64,000 nt of DNA from Parasutterella secunda (GCF_016901835.1 NZ_JACJKX010000005.1:1-64000), one strand, 5' to 3'. Counted from the first letter of the stretch, positions 1 to 13,193 are shown. Numbers and translations: made by a program. Notes: generated by a model from the sequence alone, not told the origin.

Positions 1-4238
<4,238 letters not shown>

Positions 4239-4583
4239 ACCTAACTCCATAAAGCACGGTTTTTATGTACTTGCTTTTTTACAAAGTATTTTAACTTCTC
4301 TGTCGTCATTACGTTTTGGAAAAAGCACCGAGTAAGTGCTTTTTGCCAAATGTTATCACTGGTGTTCAAATCAAGAGTACGCATAAGTTAGCGTTAATTT
4401 ATGATCGTTACTTAAGTATTTAGACCAACGATCATTATTAGAGTTATTTTGACTTCTTATTTTTATCTCAGTAACTTAAAATTTTGAAATCACCGTTATT
4501 TTTCTGTCAGTTATTTCCATAAAGGAAACAAGCACAGCTTAACGGCATTTTTAAGTTTGATTTGGATACTACCGAGAACATAT
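4239..4583. other. AT-rich divergent intergenic region between hsdR and the DUF262 gene
   Basis: Strongly AT-rich, with no credible coding frame. It must hold the promoters for the hsd operon (leftward) and the DUF262/HNH gene (rightward), but I could not assign convincing -35/-10 pairs. The one clear structure is a 9-bp perfect inverted repeat at 4401-4435, listed separately. Confidence 0.6.
4401..4435. repeat. 9-bp inverted repeat, possible operator
   Basis: ATGATCGTT (4401-4409) and AACGATCAT (4427-4435) are perfect inverted copies separated by 17 bp, so the arm centres lie 26 bp apart, about 2.5 helical turns. It lies midway between divergently transcribed restriction genes. A dimeric regulator binding both arms is possible; no regulator gene is adjacent. 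Confidence 0.45.
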
Positions 4584-6362
4584 ATGAAGACTAATGACAG
4601 ACCTCTCTCAGAATTAATGCAATCTGTAGATACTGGGGCAGCACAGTTACCTGATTTTCAACGAGGTTGGGTGTGGGACGATGGACGCATAAAGGCATTA
4701 ATTCTTAGCGTTATTCATAATTTCCCGGTAGGAGCAGCAATGTTTCTTGAATATGGGAACGAAACTATTCGTTTTAAACATAAACCAATAGAAGGTTCTC
4801 GTGCAGACTCAAACATTGTTCCAGATGAGCTTATCCTTGATGGACAACAAAGATTAACCTCACTTTACAATGCGTTATACAGCAAAAATCCTGTTCGTAC
4901 GAAAACAGATAAAGGCAAAAAAATAGATAGATACTATTATTTAGACATTGAAAAAGCTCTTGATTTGGAAGCAGACGATGGACAAGTAGTTATTTCTGTT
5001 CCAACAACAAAGCAGATTACTTCAGATTTTGGCAGAAGAATTGAAAAAGATTTGTCTACAAGGCAAGATGAATTTAGGTTGAAAATGTTCCCACTTAATA
5101 TCATTCTCGATTCTAGTGAGGAACAGGGTTGGCAAAACGATTATTACGCATACTACAACTACGATCCGGCAGTCATACGACAGTTTACGGAGCTCTTCAC
5201 GAAAATTATCATGCCAACTCAAAAGTACTCCATGCCAGTTATTCTTCTTGATAAAGAGACTCCTAGAGAGGCAGTGTGCCAAGTCTTTGAAAATGTGAAT
5301 ACCGGTGGTGTTTCTTTAACGGTTTTTGAGCTTGTTACCGCGATTTTTGCTATGGATGATTTTCCATTGCGAAAAGATTGGGAAGATCGTAAGGAAAAGT
5401 ATTTCAAAAATGATCTATTAAATATTGTTACGGCAACAGACTTTTTAACGGCTCTCACTCTCCTTGCTTCGTACAAAACAGGAGGAACAGTAAGTTGCAA
5501 GAAGAAAGATGTGTTAGCTTTAAAGTTAGCAGCTTATATCAAATATGCGGATGATCTTTGCAAGGGATTCACTATAGCTGCCCAACTGTTACAGGAGGAA
5601 CGTGTATTTTCAAGCAAAGACCTTCCATATAGTACTCAGCTTATTCCTCTTGCGACGATTTGTACCGTGTTAATGGAAGGGAACAAGATTTATACAACGA
5701 CTATTAAAAATAAAGTAAAGCAGTGGTATTGGTGCGGTGTGTTTGGTGAGTTATATGGGTCTGCTAACGAGACAAGATATGCCAACGATATAACACAGGT
5801 TCTCAAGTGGATATCAAATGATGCGGACTTACCTAAGACAGTTACAGATTTCTTCTTTAATCCCACTCGATTGCTTAGTTTGCAATCCAGACAATCGGCA
5901 GCTTACAAAGGAATCATGGCTTTAATTTTAAAGAATCATGCTCGTGATTTTATTTCCGGTAGTGAAATGGATTTCTCAATATACTCAGCTGAAAAAATCG
6001 ATATTCATCATATCTTTCCTAGAGATTACTGTGTGCAGCAAAATTATGAGAAGATAAAATGGAACAGTATTGTTAATAAGACCCCGATTTCTGCCCGAAG
6101 TAATCGAGAAATTGGAGGAGTTGCGCCATCCGTTTACCTTGGAAAGTTAGAAAAGAAAGGTTCTGTACAAGAGTTAGATTTGGATGAATATATTGAAACT
6201 CATTATGTTGATCATTCTTTACTAAGAAATGATGAATTTCAGGATTTTATTATTGACAGAGCCAAAAAACTTCTTAATGCGATTGAAATAGCTACAGGCA
6301 GAAGTATTTCAGGTAAAAGTTCTGATGAAGTCAAACGGGCGTTTGGGGCACCTTTGGAATAA
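4584..6362 (+). CDS. DUF262 and HNH nuclease protein, GmrSD-like
   Basis: Protein of about 592 residues with an N-terminal DUF262 (ParB/Srx-like) domain and a C-terminal DUF1524-type HNH nuclease domain. Visible marks are LPDFQRGWVW near the start, DGQQR (about 86-90), FENVNTGGVSL in the middle, and the HNH signature IDIHHIFP (HH near 474-475) followed by a conserved N-x-NKTPIS region. Family members include GmrSD, a type IV enzyme that cuts modified phage DNA with NTP help, and DUF262 genes that travel with type I systems. A TTG at 4557 would add nine residues; the ATG at 4584 gives the usual family N-terminus. Divergent from hsdR. The actual substrate is unknown. Confidence 0.85.
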   Translation: MKTNDRPLSELMQSVDTGAAQLPDFQRGWVWDDGRIKALILSVIHNFPVGAAMFLEYGNETIRFKHKPIEGSRADSNIVPDELILDGQQRLTSLYNALYSKNPVRTKTDKGKKIDRYYYLDIEKALDLEADDGQVVISVPTTKQITSDFGRRIEKDLSTRQDEFRLKMFPLNIILDSSEEQGWQNDYYAYYNYDPAVIRQFTELFTKIIMPTQKYSMPVILLDKETPREAVCQVFENVNTGGVSLTVFELVTAIFAMDDFPLRKDWEDRKEKYFKNDLLNIVTATDFLTALTLLASYKTGGTVSCKKKDVLALKLAAYIKYADDLCKGFTIAAQLLQEERVFSSKDLPYSTQLIPLATICTVLMEGNKIYTTTIKNKVKQWYWCGVFGELYGSANETRYANDITQVLKWISNDADLPKTVTDFFFNPTRLLSLQSRQSAAYKGIMALILKNHARDFISGSEMDFSIYSAEKIDIHHIFPRDYCVQQNYEKIKWNSIVNKTPISARSNREIGGVAPSVYLGKLEKKGSVQELDLDEYIETHYVDHSLLRNDEFQDFIIDRAKKLLNAIEIATGRSISGKSSDEVKRAFGAPLE

Positions 6363-6552
6363 GTATTCAGAGTCGACACTGTAAGAAGTGTTACCTGTAC
6401 TTTTCAGGTTGTATTTCTGAGTGGTCAAAAACAAAGATGATGCGCGAACTTGTACTGAGTTTGACATAAATTCAATTAAATCAATACAGTTGATAGGGTA
6501 GGAGTTACGTGTGACTTACATCCAACACTTCCGTTAATGTCCTGCCCTGTAC

Positions 6553-6588
6553 CAAACAATCGCCTGATGGTCGCTTAACTATTGTTTG
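6553..6588. repeat. 8-bp inverted repeat in the gap after the DUF262 gene
   Basis: CAAACAAT (6553-6560) and ATTGTTTG (6581-6588) are perfect inverted copies 20 bp apart. The roughly 290-bp gap 6363-6654 shows no coding frame; this repeat and the hairpin at 6626-6650 are its only structures. Function unknown. Confidence 0.35.
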
Positions 6589-6625
6589 ATTGTCAACTTT
6601 GTTCGGTTTAACAAATTCGACTGAA

Positions 6626-6650
6626 TGAAATTCTCTATCGCAGAATTTCA
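6626..6650 (-). terminator. Hairpin after the HD-domain gene, probable terminator
   Basis: TGAAATTCT and AGAATTTCA pair over 9 bp around a 7-nt loop. It starts 4 nt beyond the HD-domain stop on the minus strand and also lies downstream of the converging DUF262 gene. There is no proper U-tract in either direction, so termination efficiency is uncertain; it may mainly protect the 3' end. Confidence 0.45.
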
Positions 6651-6654
6651 AGTT

Positions 6655-7332
6655 TTAATAATTGACTTTTTTTAGATAATTCAATGCCTTTCGGTATTTT
6701 TCCAGACGACTAAAGTCTGTCTCTGTAGGATCGGGGATACGACTGATATCCATGTTGTGCGTGAGATCAGCCATTTTTACTTCGCGTGCGACGGCATCAA
6801 GCGATATTCGTTCGATGTAGTCTGAATAACTTTCCCCCTCCCAACGAGTCAATGTTGAGACTCGATTGTATATTTCCTTTAGTACGCCTTTTTCCTTTAG
6901 GCTGTCGTAAGTTTCGCCTCCGTCCTCCATTACATCGTGTAGGATTGCTACGCACTTGCTGATTTCGTGAGTACATAGCTCTGAAACCTTCAATGGATGA
7001 TTGATGTAATCAACGCCGCCCTTGTCTTTTTGCCCTTTATGACATTGCGTTGCGATTTTAATGACCAGTTCTCGCTGCCCTTTGAGTTTATTCGAAAAGT
7101 CTTTTTCAATTTCAGCGATTTTGCCTTCAACGAATTCCTTTGATTTAGGGATAAAGTTGATTGAATCACTGATATCTTCCTCGACCCAAAGACACCAATA
7201 CCACCCATACCCGGGAACCCACTCTTGAGCAAGGCCGTTTTCTACTCTTGCGTAGGGACCGTTGCCGATAATCTGCCCATAAAGCCCTTCCCAATGGGTC
7301 ATGTCGTACGGAGTTAATGAATATTTGCTCAT
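6655..7332 (-). CDS. RelA/SpoT-type HD phosphohydrolase (possible small alarmone hydrolase)
   Basis: Protein of 225 residues with a metal-dependent HD domain resembling the ppGpp hydrolase half of RelA/SpoT and stand-alone small alarmone hydrolases. The key residues are present: CHKGQ (H98), NHP (H112), HDVMED (H132, D133, E136, D137) and KMADLTHN (D189), matching the family's HDxxED and K-x-AD-x-x-HN motifs. No synthetase or TGS/ACT domain is present. Residues 1-65 are a separate WY-rich N-terminal region I do not recognise. The start is set by AGGAG ten bases before the ATG at 7332; longer frames upstream lack a ribosome site. The substrate (ppGpp, pppApp or another nucleotide) is inferred, and the setting beside restriction genes suggests a stress or defence role. 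Confidence 0.8.
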   Translation of the reverse strand: MSKYSLTPYDMTHWEGLYGQIIGNGPYARVENGLAQEWVPGYGWYWCLWVEEDISDSINFIPKSKEFVEGKIAEIEKDFSNKLKGQRELVIKIATQCHKGQKDKGGVDYINHPLKVSELCTHEISKCVAILHDVMEDGGETYDSLKEKGVLKEIYNRVSTLTRWEGESYSDYIERISLDAVAREVKMADLTHNMDISRIPDPTETDFSRLEKYRKALNYLKKVNY

Positions 7333-7900
7333 TTTTCGGTATCTCCTATTTTGTAGCCTGAACTGTTGAAGCAATTCAAGTTCAGCCAAAGTTCTTTGGT
7401 GAAAAGAAAAATGCTTAAGTAATGGATTTGATTTTTGAGATGTTGCGGTCGGATCACTGTTAGGCAGAACGCCCTTGCTGCCGGAACTTATGGCAAATAG
7501 CAATCTTGCCGACTCTTCAATTGTATCTTAAGAATTTAGAGCGGAAGAGATTAATTTTGTTTTAATGATATAGATAAAAATTTTTGTCTTTATACAGCTT
7601 AAAAAGATGCTGCTGATGATAAATGGAAAATTTATATTGATTCAATGATTGAGATACTTAGATGCTCACTTTTGATCCTTAGCTGTTGGTTGAAATTTAA
7701 AAGGATCAAAGGCTGGTTACGGGATAGACCAGTACTCTACTGGCGCAACCGGCAAATGATTTTGGATTTTGGATCATACCCCAATCTATCCCATCTACCT
7801 GTACTTAATTGTAGTGAATTTATTTTTGATACTCCATCTCAAAGTGAAGTAACTAGTAAGAAAATAAGATTGTGAACATTTCTAATGCATGAGGTTGAAT
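7333..7900. other. Intergenic region between the HD gene and the 712-residue gene
   Basis: 568 bp of AT-rich DNA between divergent genes. A 76-codon frame at 7645-7875 has no ribosome site and no recognisable protein character, so I do not call it. The region contains the extended imperfect palindrome at 7712-7753 and presumably the promoters for both flanking genes, which I could not pinpoint. Confidence 0.5.
7712..7753. repeat. 42-bp extended imperfect palindrome
   Basis: The inner arms CCAGTA (7729-7734) and TACTGG (7738-7743) pair around CTC. The outer arms GCTGGTTACG (7712-7721) and CGCAACCGGC (7744-7753) pair at eight of ten positions plus one G-U. On the left a 7-nt bulge separates inner from outer arm; on the right they abut. 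It is markedly richer in G+C than its surroundings, which suggests a folded RNA or a protein site rather than chance. Confidence 0.5.
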
Positions 7901-10039
7901 ATGTTACTCGACAAGAAAGCGGCTTTTGGTTTGGCTGATTTAAGTGATGAGGCAATACGCAAAATCGCTTTGAATGCTAAAGAAAAAATCCCAGCATACT
8001 GGGGAGCCTATGCAGACGAGTTACTTCCAAATGGTCTAACGCTTATCGATCACGTAGCACCCAACCGTTGGAATGAAGACGCGGTGCCGACAGAGGTCAA
8101 GCATGTTCAACCGAATTTCAGTTTTAATGTCTGTACCGAAATGTCCTTTGTGATTGACAATAATCAGCCAATCAGACCTATTCATGATCCTAGATGTATA
8201 TGGATGCGTGCTCTTACAGATAATCGTGAATACGGACAGCTCGTACCGGTCAAAGTAGTCCATCCATGGTTGTTGCCTAGTTTTATTTCAATTGAACAGG
8301 TACGTCTGAAAGTATTTGTTCTTGCAGATCAAATCCGGATATTGCGACCAGGCAAGTTGGATGATCAGAGTCAAACAGTTCACATTCCGCATGAGTTTTC
8401 TGCACTAAAAATGATTTTGGGTAAATATTGTTCGGAAGAAAATGAGGATTGCATTCATTTATCGGCCGAAATCATAGACAGTCGTCTGATACCGTCAGTC
8501 AAACTTCCGCAGCTTGCTGACACTTCTGAAAAAGCTTTTACAACAGAACCAATGCGGCTTTTAACTTGTAAAACCCCCTTTGGTAATGTCAGTGTCCTGA
8601 CTCGGGAGAGTCTTTTATCTGATAAAAGTAAAGAACTATTGAATAGTCAGGGATTGATTGTTTCTGTTAGTGGTTTGCTGATAGGCGACGCAAGAACAGG
8701 AGAGTTTAGTGAAGGCATGCGTTGGGATGAATTAATTTTGGGACAACTCCTCAGAAGCTCTGCCTATACGCACTCTATTCGACTGATTTCAAAGTATCTG
8801 AGGCGTGATTCAATCATGTTAGTTGATGGAAAAATGAAAGCTTATGGGATAGAGGCTATTTTAGAAGCAATGCGACCATTGGTTTACGATAAATATGAAA
8901 TCAATTATTGCGGTATTCGGGATGTAAAAACTGGGGAACCCCACTTTGCTCTTGTCTTTAGGGATAAGACAGATCAACGTTTTATGCATTGGCTCATTCC
9001 TTCTATGGCAAAAGACGCAACATGGATTGCTGGATTTCGAATTGAAACAAGATTTAATAAATTTGAAATAGTTCTTGAAGGAAATGATCTGGAATATATG
9101 AAAGATCACGCAGTTGGGAAGTTTAAAGCCTATTCTGGTCAAAAGAAGTCTGAAACTGTAACCGAAACCGAAGAGAATGGTAAGTTCATTTTCGATGGTG
9201 ATGCAGATGTTTTTCCCAGTAAACACGAAGAAGACATGGATGGAGTGCTGAGCGCCTTGTGTGAAACCGAGGAAGAGTTTGAGAAACTTTTAGGACCAGT
9301 AATTGAAAGCGCAGAAGTTGTTCAGGACTCGCAAAGGCAAATTGCAGGGGAAGAAATTTTAATCTTAAAGAGTTCGTCATCGTGGGGACGGCAACATATA
9401 GCCTTTTATATTGCAAAAGATCCTGTTGAAAAGAAAGTCATGCTCAAAATGCAGATCCCCCAATATGAAGGAATGGTCTGTAAAGCTAAAATTCTTTCAA
9501 CCTGCACATGGCCTAATAAGATAGGCGGAGAGGTGGCTCTTGCCGTTGGTGAAACACTGATTACTGCCGTGGTCCCCGATTTTTATTTGAAGAAAGAGCT
9601 TTTAGTACCAGGGAAAGAACTTTATTTCCGTATCAGCGCCAGCGCACAAAAATTAGATAAACAGCCAGTCAAAACATTCACGATTACGGAAGGAGCTTTA
9701 TATGAGGCTGAGCTTTCACGGTTTTTGAAGGACAATCCTAATAAAATGGAAAAAGATTTTCCGGGAATCAAAATTTCGACAGAGGGGATGGTGGCGATTT
9801 TCCCAAGAGAATACTCAACATATTTTGAGTTAGCATCTCCAGTGTTAGCGACAGAAAACACTACATTTTTGGGAGAAAAGATCCTGAAAATGAAAGTCAT
9901 TCTGCATCGCTTTGAGGATGAAGAAATCTATATGAACTTATACGCAACACCGAATCAAATTGTTTTTGGGGAGAATATCGATAGCGTTGTTGGTCTTGTA
10001 CGGCTTTATGCGGAGCCTCTTGAAGTACAAATAAACTAA
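7901..10039 (+). CDS. Large protein of unknown function (712 residues)
   Basis: I do not recognise this protein. It has no signal peptide, no obvious membrane segments and no Walker, HNH, DEDD or other nuclease motif that I can see. The first 400 residues look globular. A charged, acidic linker around 430-480 (rich in E and D, including CETEEEFEKLL) leads to a C-terminal part of beta-rich appearance, which might be one or two OB- or immunoglobulin-like folds; that is only an impression. The ATG at 7901 has GAGG six bases upstream and is preferred over an ATG at 7889. Codon and base use match the neighbouring AT-rich defence genes. It lies alone before a lipoprotein gene, 63 bp away, and the two may be cotranscribed. 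Confidence 0.75.
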   Translation: MLLDKKAAFGLADLSDEAIRKIALNAKEKIPAYWGAYADELLPNGLTLIDHVAPNRWNEDAVPTEVKHVQPNFSFNVCTEMSFVIDNNQPIRPIHDPRCIWMRALTDNREYGQLVPVKVVHPWLLPSFISIEQVRLKVFVLADQIRILRPGKLDDQSQTVHIPHEFSALKMILGKYCSEENEDCIHLSAEIIDSRLIPSVKLPQLADTSEKAFTTEPMRLLTCKTPFGNVSVLTRESLLSDKSKELLNSQGLIVSVSGLLIGDARTGEFSEGMRWDELILGQLLRSSAYTHSIRLISKYLRRDSIMLVDGKMKAYGIEAILEAMRPLVYDKYEINYCGIRDVKTGEPHFALVFRDKTDQRFMHWLIPSMAKDATWIAGFRIETRFNKFEIVLEGNDLEYMKDHAVGKFKAYSGQKKSETVTETEENGKFIFDGDADVFPSKHEEDMDGVLSALCETEEEFEKLLGPVIESAEVVQDSQRQIAGEEILILKSSSSWGRQHIAFYIAKDPVEKKVMLKMQIPQYEGMVCKAKILSTCTWPNKIGGEVALAVGETLITAVVPDFYLKKELLVPGKELYFRISASAQKLDKQPVKTFTITEGALYEAELSRFLKDNPNKMEKDFPGIKISTEGMVAIFPREYSTYFELASPVLATENTTFLGEKILKMKVILHRFEDEEIYMNLYATPNQIVFGENIDSVVGLVRLYAEPLEVQIN

Positions 10040-10102
10040 AGGCTTTTAATCAAAGGAATGGTGGCGTAGTATAGAAAAAAACATATCAAAAAGGAGCTAA
10101 AA

Positions 10103-10609
10103 ATGATTTCCCTAAGGAATAAAGCCTTGATTGTTGCAACTGTATTGACTGCTTGTCTTTCCGGTTGCGCCAGCGTCTCTACTATGGACCAGGCTGCTGC
10201 TGTAGAAGCAATAAATGGAAATCCTCCGGAAGGACAAGCACGGATTTACGTCTATAGAGATGATGTGTTGGGAGCGGCTTTGTACAAGGATATTTACATC
10301 GATGGGAAATGTTTGGGAGAATCGGCTCCCAATACTTTCTTTTATGCAGATGTTGAAGGGGACAAAGACCACTTCGTGTCGACAGAATCCGAATTTTCGC
10401 CCAATCATCTCTTTATCTATACAAAAGCTAACGAAAAATACTATATTCAGCAATTTCTCAAAATGGGGGTGTTTGTTGGCGGAGCGGCTTTAACACAAGT
10501 AGATAAGGCTACAGCTATGCGAGCTATGCAAGAGTGCAAACTTGCTGTTCCCGGAACCTGTAGCAGTGCACAAGAAGTAAAGCTACCAAGTCAACAAACA
10601 GTAGAGTGA
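10103..10609 (+). CDS. DUF2846-like lipoprotein
   Basis: Exported lipoprotein of 168 residues. A short hydrophobic signal ends in the lipobox LSGC with the lipidated cysteine at about residue 22. The rest (EGQARIYVYRDD..., IYIDGKCLGE..., NEKYYIQQF) resembles the DUF2846 family, small periplasm-facing lipoproteins of unknown role that share an RIYVYR strand and a YIDG turn. AAGGAG lies seven bases before the ATG. It follows the 712-residue gene and is ended by a strong hairpin at 10691. It marks the right end of the AT-rich block. Confidence 0.8.
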   Translation: MISLRNKALIVATVLTACLSGCASVSTMDQAAAVEAINGNPPEGQARIYVYRDDVLGAALYKDIYIDGKCLGESAPNTFFYADVEGDKDHFVSTESEFSPNHLFIYTKANEKYYIQQFLKMGVFVGGAALTQVDKATAMRAMQECKLAVPGTCSSAQEVKLPSQQTVE

Positions 10610-10690
10610 CGAAAGTTTACCTACCCAGAGAATAAAGCGAACGCGTTACAGCTGTCAGACGTAACAATATAACGTTTAAAAAACATTTTT

Positions 10691-10740
10691 GACCGAAACT
10701 TCAACAACTTTCACACTTGGAGTTTCGGTCGGTTTGTTTG
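10691..10740 (+). terminator. Long stem-loop after the lipoprotein gene
   Basis: GACCGAAACTTCAA (10691-10704) pairs with TTGGAGTTTCGGTC (10717-10730) over 14 positions with a single G-U, around a 12-nt loop. The following bases GGTTTGTTTG are T-rich but interrupted. It is a probable terminator for the lipoprotein gene and separates the accessory block from the core genes. Confidence 0.6.
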
Positions 10741-10873
10741 TAGGGGAGGAACAATACATCGCCATTTTGTTTTCTAGTCAAAAGGATGATTTTTTGGGGG
10801 TTAAATTTTCCCAATTCCCTCTGTATGATAAGGGTGTTTTTTTAATGCTCACGCTTTGAAAAAAGGATACGAG

Positions 10874-12988
10874 ATGCAAAACTTGGACAAAATTATGAAG
10901 CCGCGCGCCATCGCAGTGATCGGTGCCTCTACTAAAGCTCACACAATCGGTTCTGACATCATGAAGCGATTGCAGGAGTACGGTTTCAAGGGAAAAATCT
11001 ATCCCGTCAATCCCAAGGGTGGAGTGATTGAAGGTCTGCAGGCCTACCCGACGGTCTTGGACGTTCCCGGTGAAGTAGATTTAGCCATTGTGGTGGTTAA
11101 TGCCAAGTTTGTGCTCTCAACGATTGATCAATGCCACGAAAAGGGTGTGGGCGGTCTTTGTGTGATCAGTGCCGGTTTTAAAGAAACCGGTAAAGACGGG
11201 GCGGAACTTGAAAAGGCTTTGCTGGAAAAGGTTCGTGCCTATGGAATGCGCTGCGTCGGCCCCAATTGCCTGGGCGTGGTGAACACCCATCCGGATATTC
11301 GCATGGATGGCTGCTTTGCTGAAAGCCTGCCAGAGCGTGGCGGCATCGGCTTTGTGTCTCAGTCCGGTGCTTTGGGTGGCGGCATTCTCAATATTTTGAA
11401 AGACTTGAATTTGGGTTTTGCTCAGTTCATTTCTATCGGTAACCAGGCCGACGTGAATGCCGAAACCGCTATCGAATACTGGGAAAATGAAGACGATGTG
11501 AAGCAAATCCTGCTTTACATGGAATCCATTCAAAATCCTGCTAATTTCCGCCAATTGGCTACCCGCGTTTCGAAGAAAAAACCGATTCTCGCTCTTAAAG
11601 CCGGTCGTAGCGCAGCTGGCGCCAGCGCCGCTTCTTCTCACACGGGGTCTTTAGCCGGTGCCGATAAGGCTGCTAATGCTCTCTTGGCTCAGTCCGGTGT
11701 GATTCGTGAATATTCACTTGAAAACCTTTTTGCGACAGCCAAGGTTTTTGCCAACTGTCCGATTCCGAAGGGTGATCGCGTGGCCATCATCACCAATTCC
11801 GGCGGTCCCGGCATCATGGCAACGGATGCTGTGAGTGAGTACGGCATGAAGATGGCACCTTTGAGCGACGCGACGAAAGAAAATTTGCGCTCTTTCCTGC
11901 CTGCAGCGGCCTCTGTTAAAAATCCTGTGGACATGATTGCCTCGGCTCCGATTGAACACTACAAGCAAACGCTTGAGACGGTTTTGGCCGACGACAATGT
12001 GGACATGGTCATTGTGATTTATCTGCCCTTCCTTGGTTTGAAGGACATTGACGTGGCCCGTGCGGTTATGGAAATTAAAGCCCAGCACCCGGAAAAACCG
12101 ATTGTGGGCGTATTTATGACGAAGAGCGAATTCTTCTCTCAATTGTCCGACATGCAGGTCAATGTGCCGTTTTTCATGTATGCCGAACAAGCCGCTGATG
12201 GCTTAAATCGCCTCAATCAGCAGCGCGTTTGGAATGAAAAACCGATCGGCACGAGCCCCGTTTTTGAAGTCAATCGTGATCGCGCCCGTGAAATCATCAT
12301 GCAAAGCGCCTCTCAAGGTCGTGAACAGTTGACGACGCGTGAAAGTATTGACGTTTTGGATGCTTACGGCATCCGTGTCTGCCGCTCGGGTTTCGCAGTC
12401 AATGAAGATGAAGCAGTTGCGGTGGCTGACAAGGTGGGTTACCCCGTTGTGATGAAGATGACCTCCAAGACTACTTCTCACAAAACCGATGTGGGTGGTG
12501 TTCGTGTCAATATTCAAAATGCCGATGATTTGCGTGCTCAATACCGCGACTTGATTGCCAAACTTAAAGAAAAGAACCTTCTTGACGGTTTGGAAGGCGT
12601 CATCATTCAGGAAATGGTGAAGGGTTCTCGAGAAATGGTGTGCGGCGTCGCAACCGATCCCCAATACGGGCACATGGTGATGTTCGGCTTAGGCGGCGTT
12701 TTCATCGAAGTGATGAAAGACGTCACCTTCCGCATGGCGCCGTTGACCGATGTGGATGTCGATGAGATGATCCGTGGTGTTAAGGCCTACAAGTTGCTTG
12801 AAGGCGCTCGCGGCACGACGCCTGCTCAGATGGGTCAACTCAAAGAGTGTCTCTTGAGAATTTCTCAATTGGTGAGCGACTTCCCGGCAATCACTGAGCT
12901 CGATATCAATCCGCTCATTATCAGTGAGAAAAACGGAGAAGGTATTGCGGTAGACGGTCGCATCAAAGTTAATCTCAAGAAACTTTAA
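10874..12988 (+). CDS. Acyl-CoA synthetase (ADP-forming) family, acetate--CoA ligase type
   Basis: NDP-forming acyl-CoA synthetase of 704 residues that interconverts an acyl-CoA, ADP and phosphate with free acid, CoA and ATP. Domain order is CoA-binding (AIAVIGAS near the start), succinyl-CoA-ligase-like domains with the SSHTGSLAG loop carrying the likely phosphohistidine near residue 255, and a C-terminal ATP-grasp domain from about residue 475 with VVMKMTSK and GGVFIEV. No GNAT domain is fused, so it is not a Pat-type protein acetyltransferase. AAAGGA precedes the ATG at 10874; a TTG at 10856 is in frame but less likely. Single gene with its own terminator. The acid used (acetate, propionate or another) cannot be told from sequence. 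Confidence 0.85.
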   Translation: MQNLDKIMKPRAIAVIGASTKAHTIGSDIMKRLQEYGFKGKIYPVNPKGGVIEGLQAYPTVLDVPGEVDLAIVVVNAKFVLSTIDQCHEKGVGGLCVISAGFKETGKDGAELEKALLEKVRAYGMRCVGPNCLGVVNTHPDIRMDGCFAESLPERGGIGFVSQSGALGGGILNILKDLNLGFAQFISIGNQADVNAETAIEYWENEDDVKQILLYMESIQNPANFRQLATRVSKKKPILALKAGRSAAGASAASSHTGSLAGADKAANALLAQSGVIREYSLENLFATAKVFANCPIPKGDRVAIITNSGGPGIMATDAVSEYGMKMAPLSDATKENLRSFLPAAASVKNPVDMIASAPIEHYKQTLETVLADDNVDMVIVIYLPFLGLKDIDVARAVMEIKAQHPEKPIVGVFMTKSEFFSQLSDMQVNVPFFMYAEQAADGLNRLNQQRVWNEKPIGTSPVFEVNRDRAREIIMQSASQGREQLTTRESIDVLDAYGIRVCRSGFAVNEDEAVAVADKVGYPVVMKMTSKTTSHKTDVGGVRVNIQNADDLRAQYRDLIAKLKEKNLLDGLEGVIIQEMVKGSREMVCGVATDPQYGHMVMFGLGGVFIEVMKDVTFRMAPLTDVDVDEMIRGVKAYKLLEGARGTTPAQMGQLKECLLRISQLVSDFPAITELDINPLIISEKNGEGIAVDGRIKVNLKKL

Positions 12989-12995
12989 CCGTCAT

Positions 12996-13026
12996 AAGGG
13001 GCGTCGGAATCGGCGCCCTTTTTTGA
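12996..13026 (+). terminator. Rho-independent terminator after the acyl-CoA synthetase gene
   Basis: GGGCG and CGCCC pair around a ten-base loop, flanked by AA/TT pairing and followed by six T residues, starting about 8 bases after the stop codon. Confidence 0.8.
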
Positions 13027-13161
13027 AATCGAGTGAATAACAAAATAATTATAAAAACCACTTATAGTTCTTCTTTAACTGAAACCAACTACATCCTGTA
13101 TGGTTTTGGATTTTTCACTTCAAGCACCCCATTAAGTTACGAAATATTTATTGAAAAATTC

Positions 13162-13189
13162 TTGACTTAGTCCGCCGATCCTTTTAAAT
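13162..13189 (+). promoter_or_regulatory. Predicted sigma-70 promoter of the dcw cluster
   Basis: TTGACT (13162-13167) and TTAAAT (13184-13189) are separated by 16 bp. The MraZ repeats start five bases downstream, so the repressor would sit on the transcription start. Confidence 0.6.
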
Positions 13190-13193
13190 TGCA

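Noticed and set aside
6363-6654. Possible small RNA gene in the gap with two inverted repeats
   Set aside because: No promoter could be assigned and the hairpins are explained well enough as 3'-end structures.
7459-7465. GTTAGGC, a possible integron attC core site
   Set aside because: No matching inverse core site at a suitable distance and no integrase or cassette array.
7645-7875. 76-codon open frame in the large gap
   Set aside because: No ribosome site, no recognisable protein features, and it contains the strong palindrome at 7712-7753.
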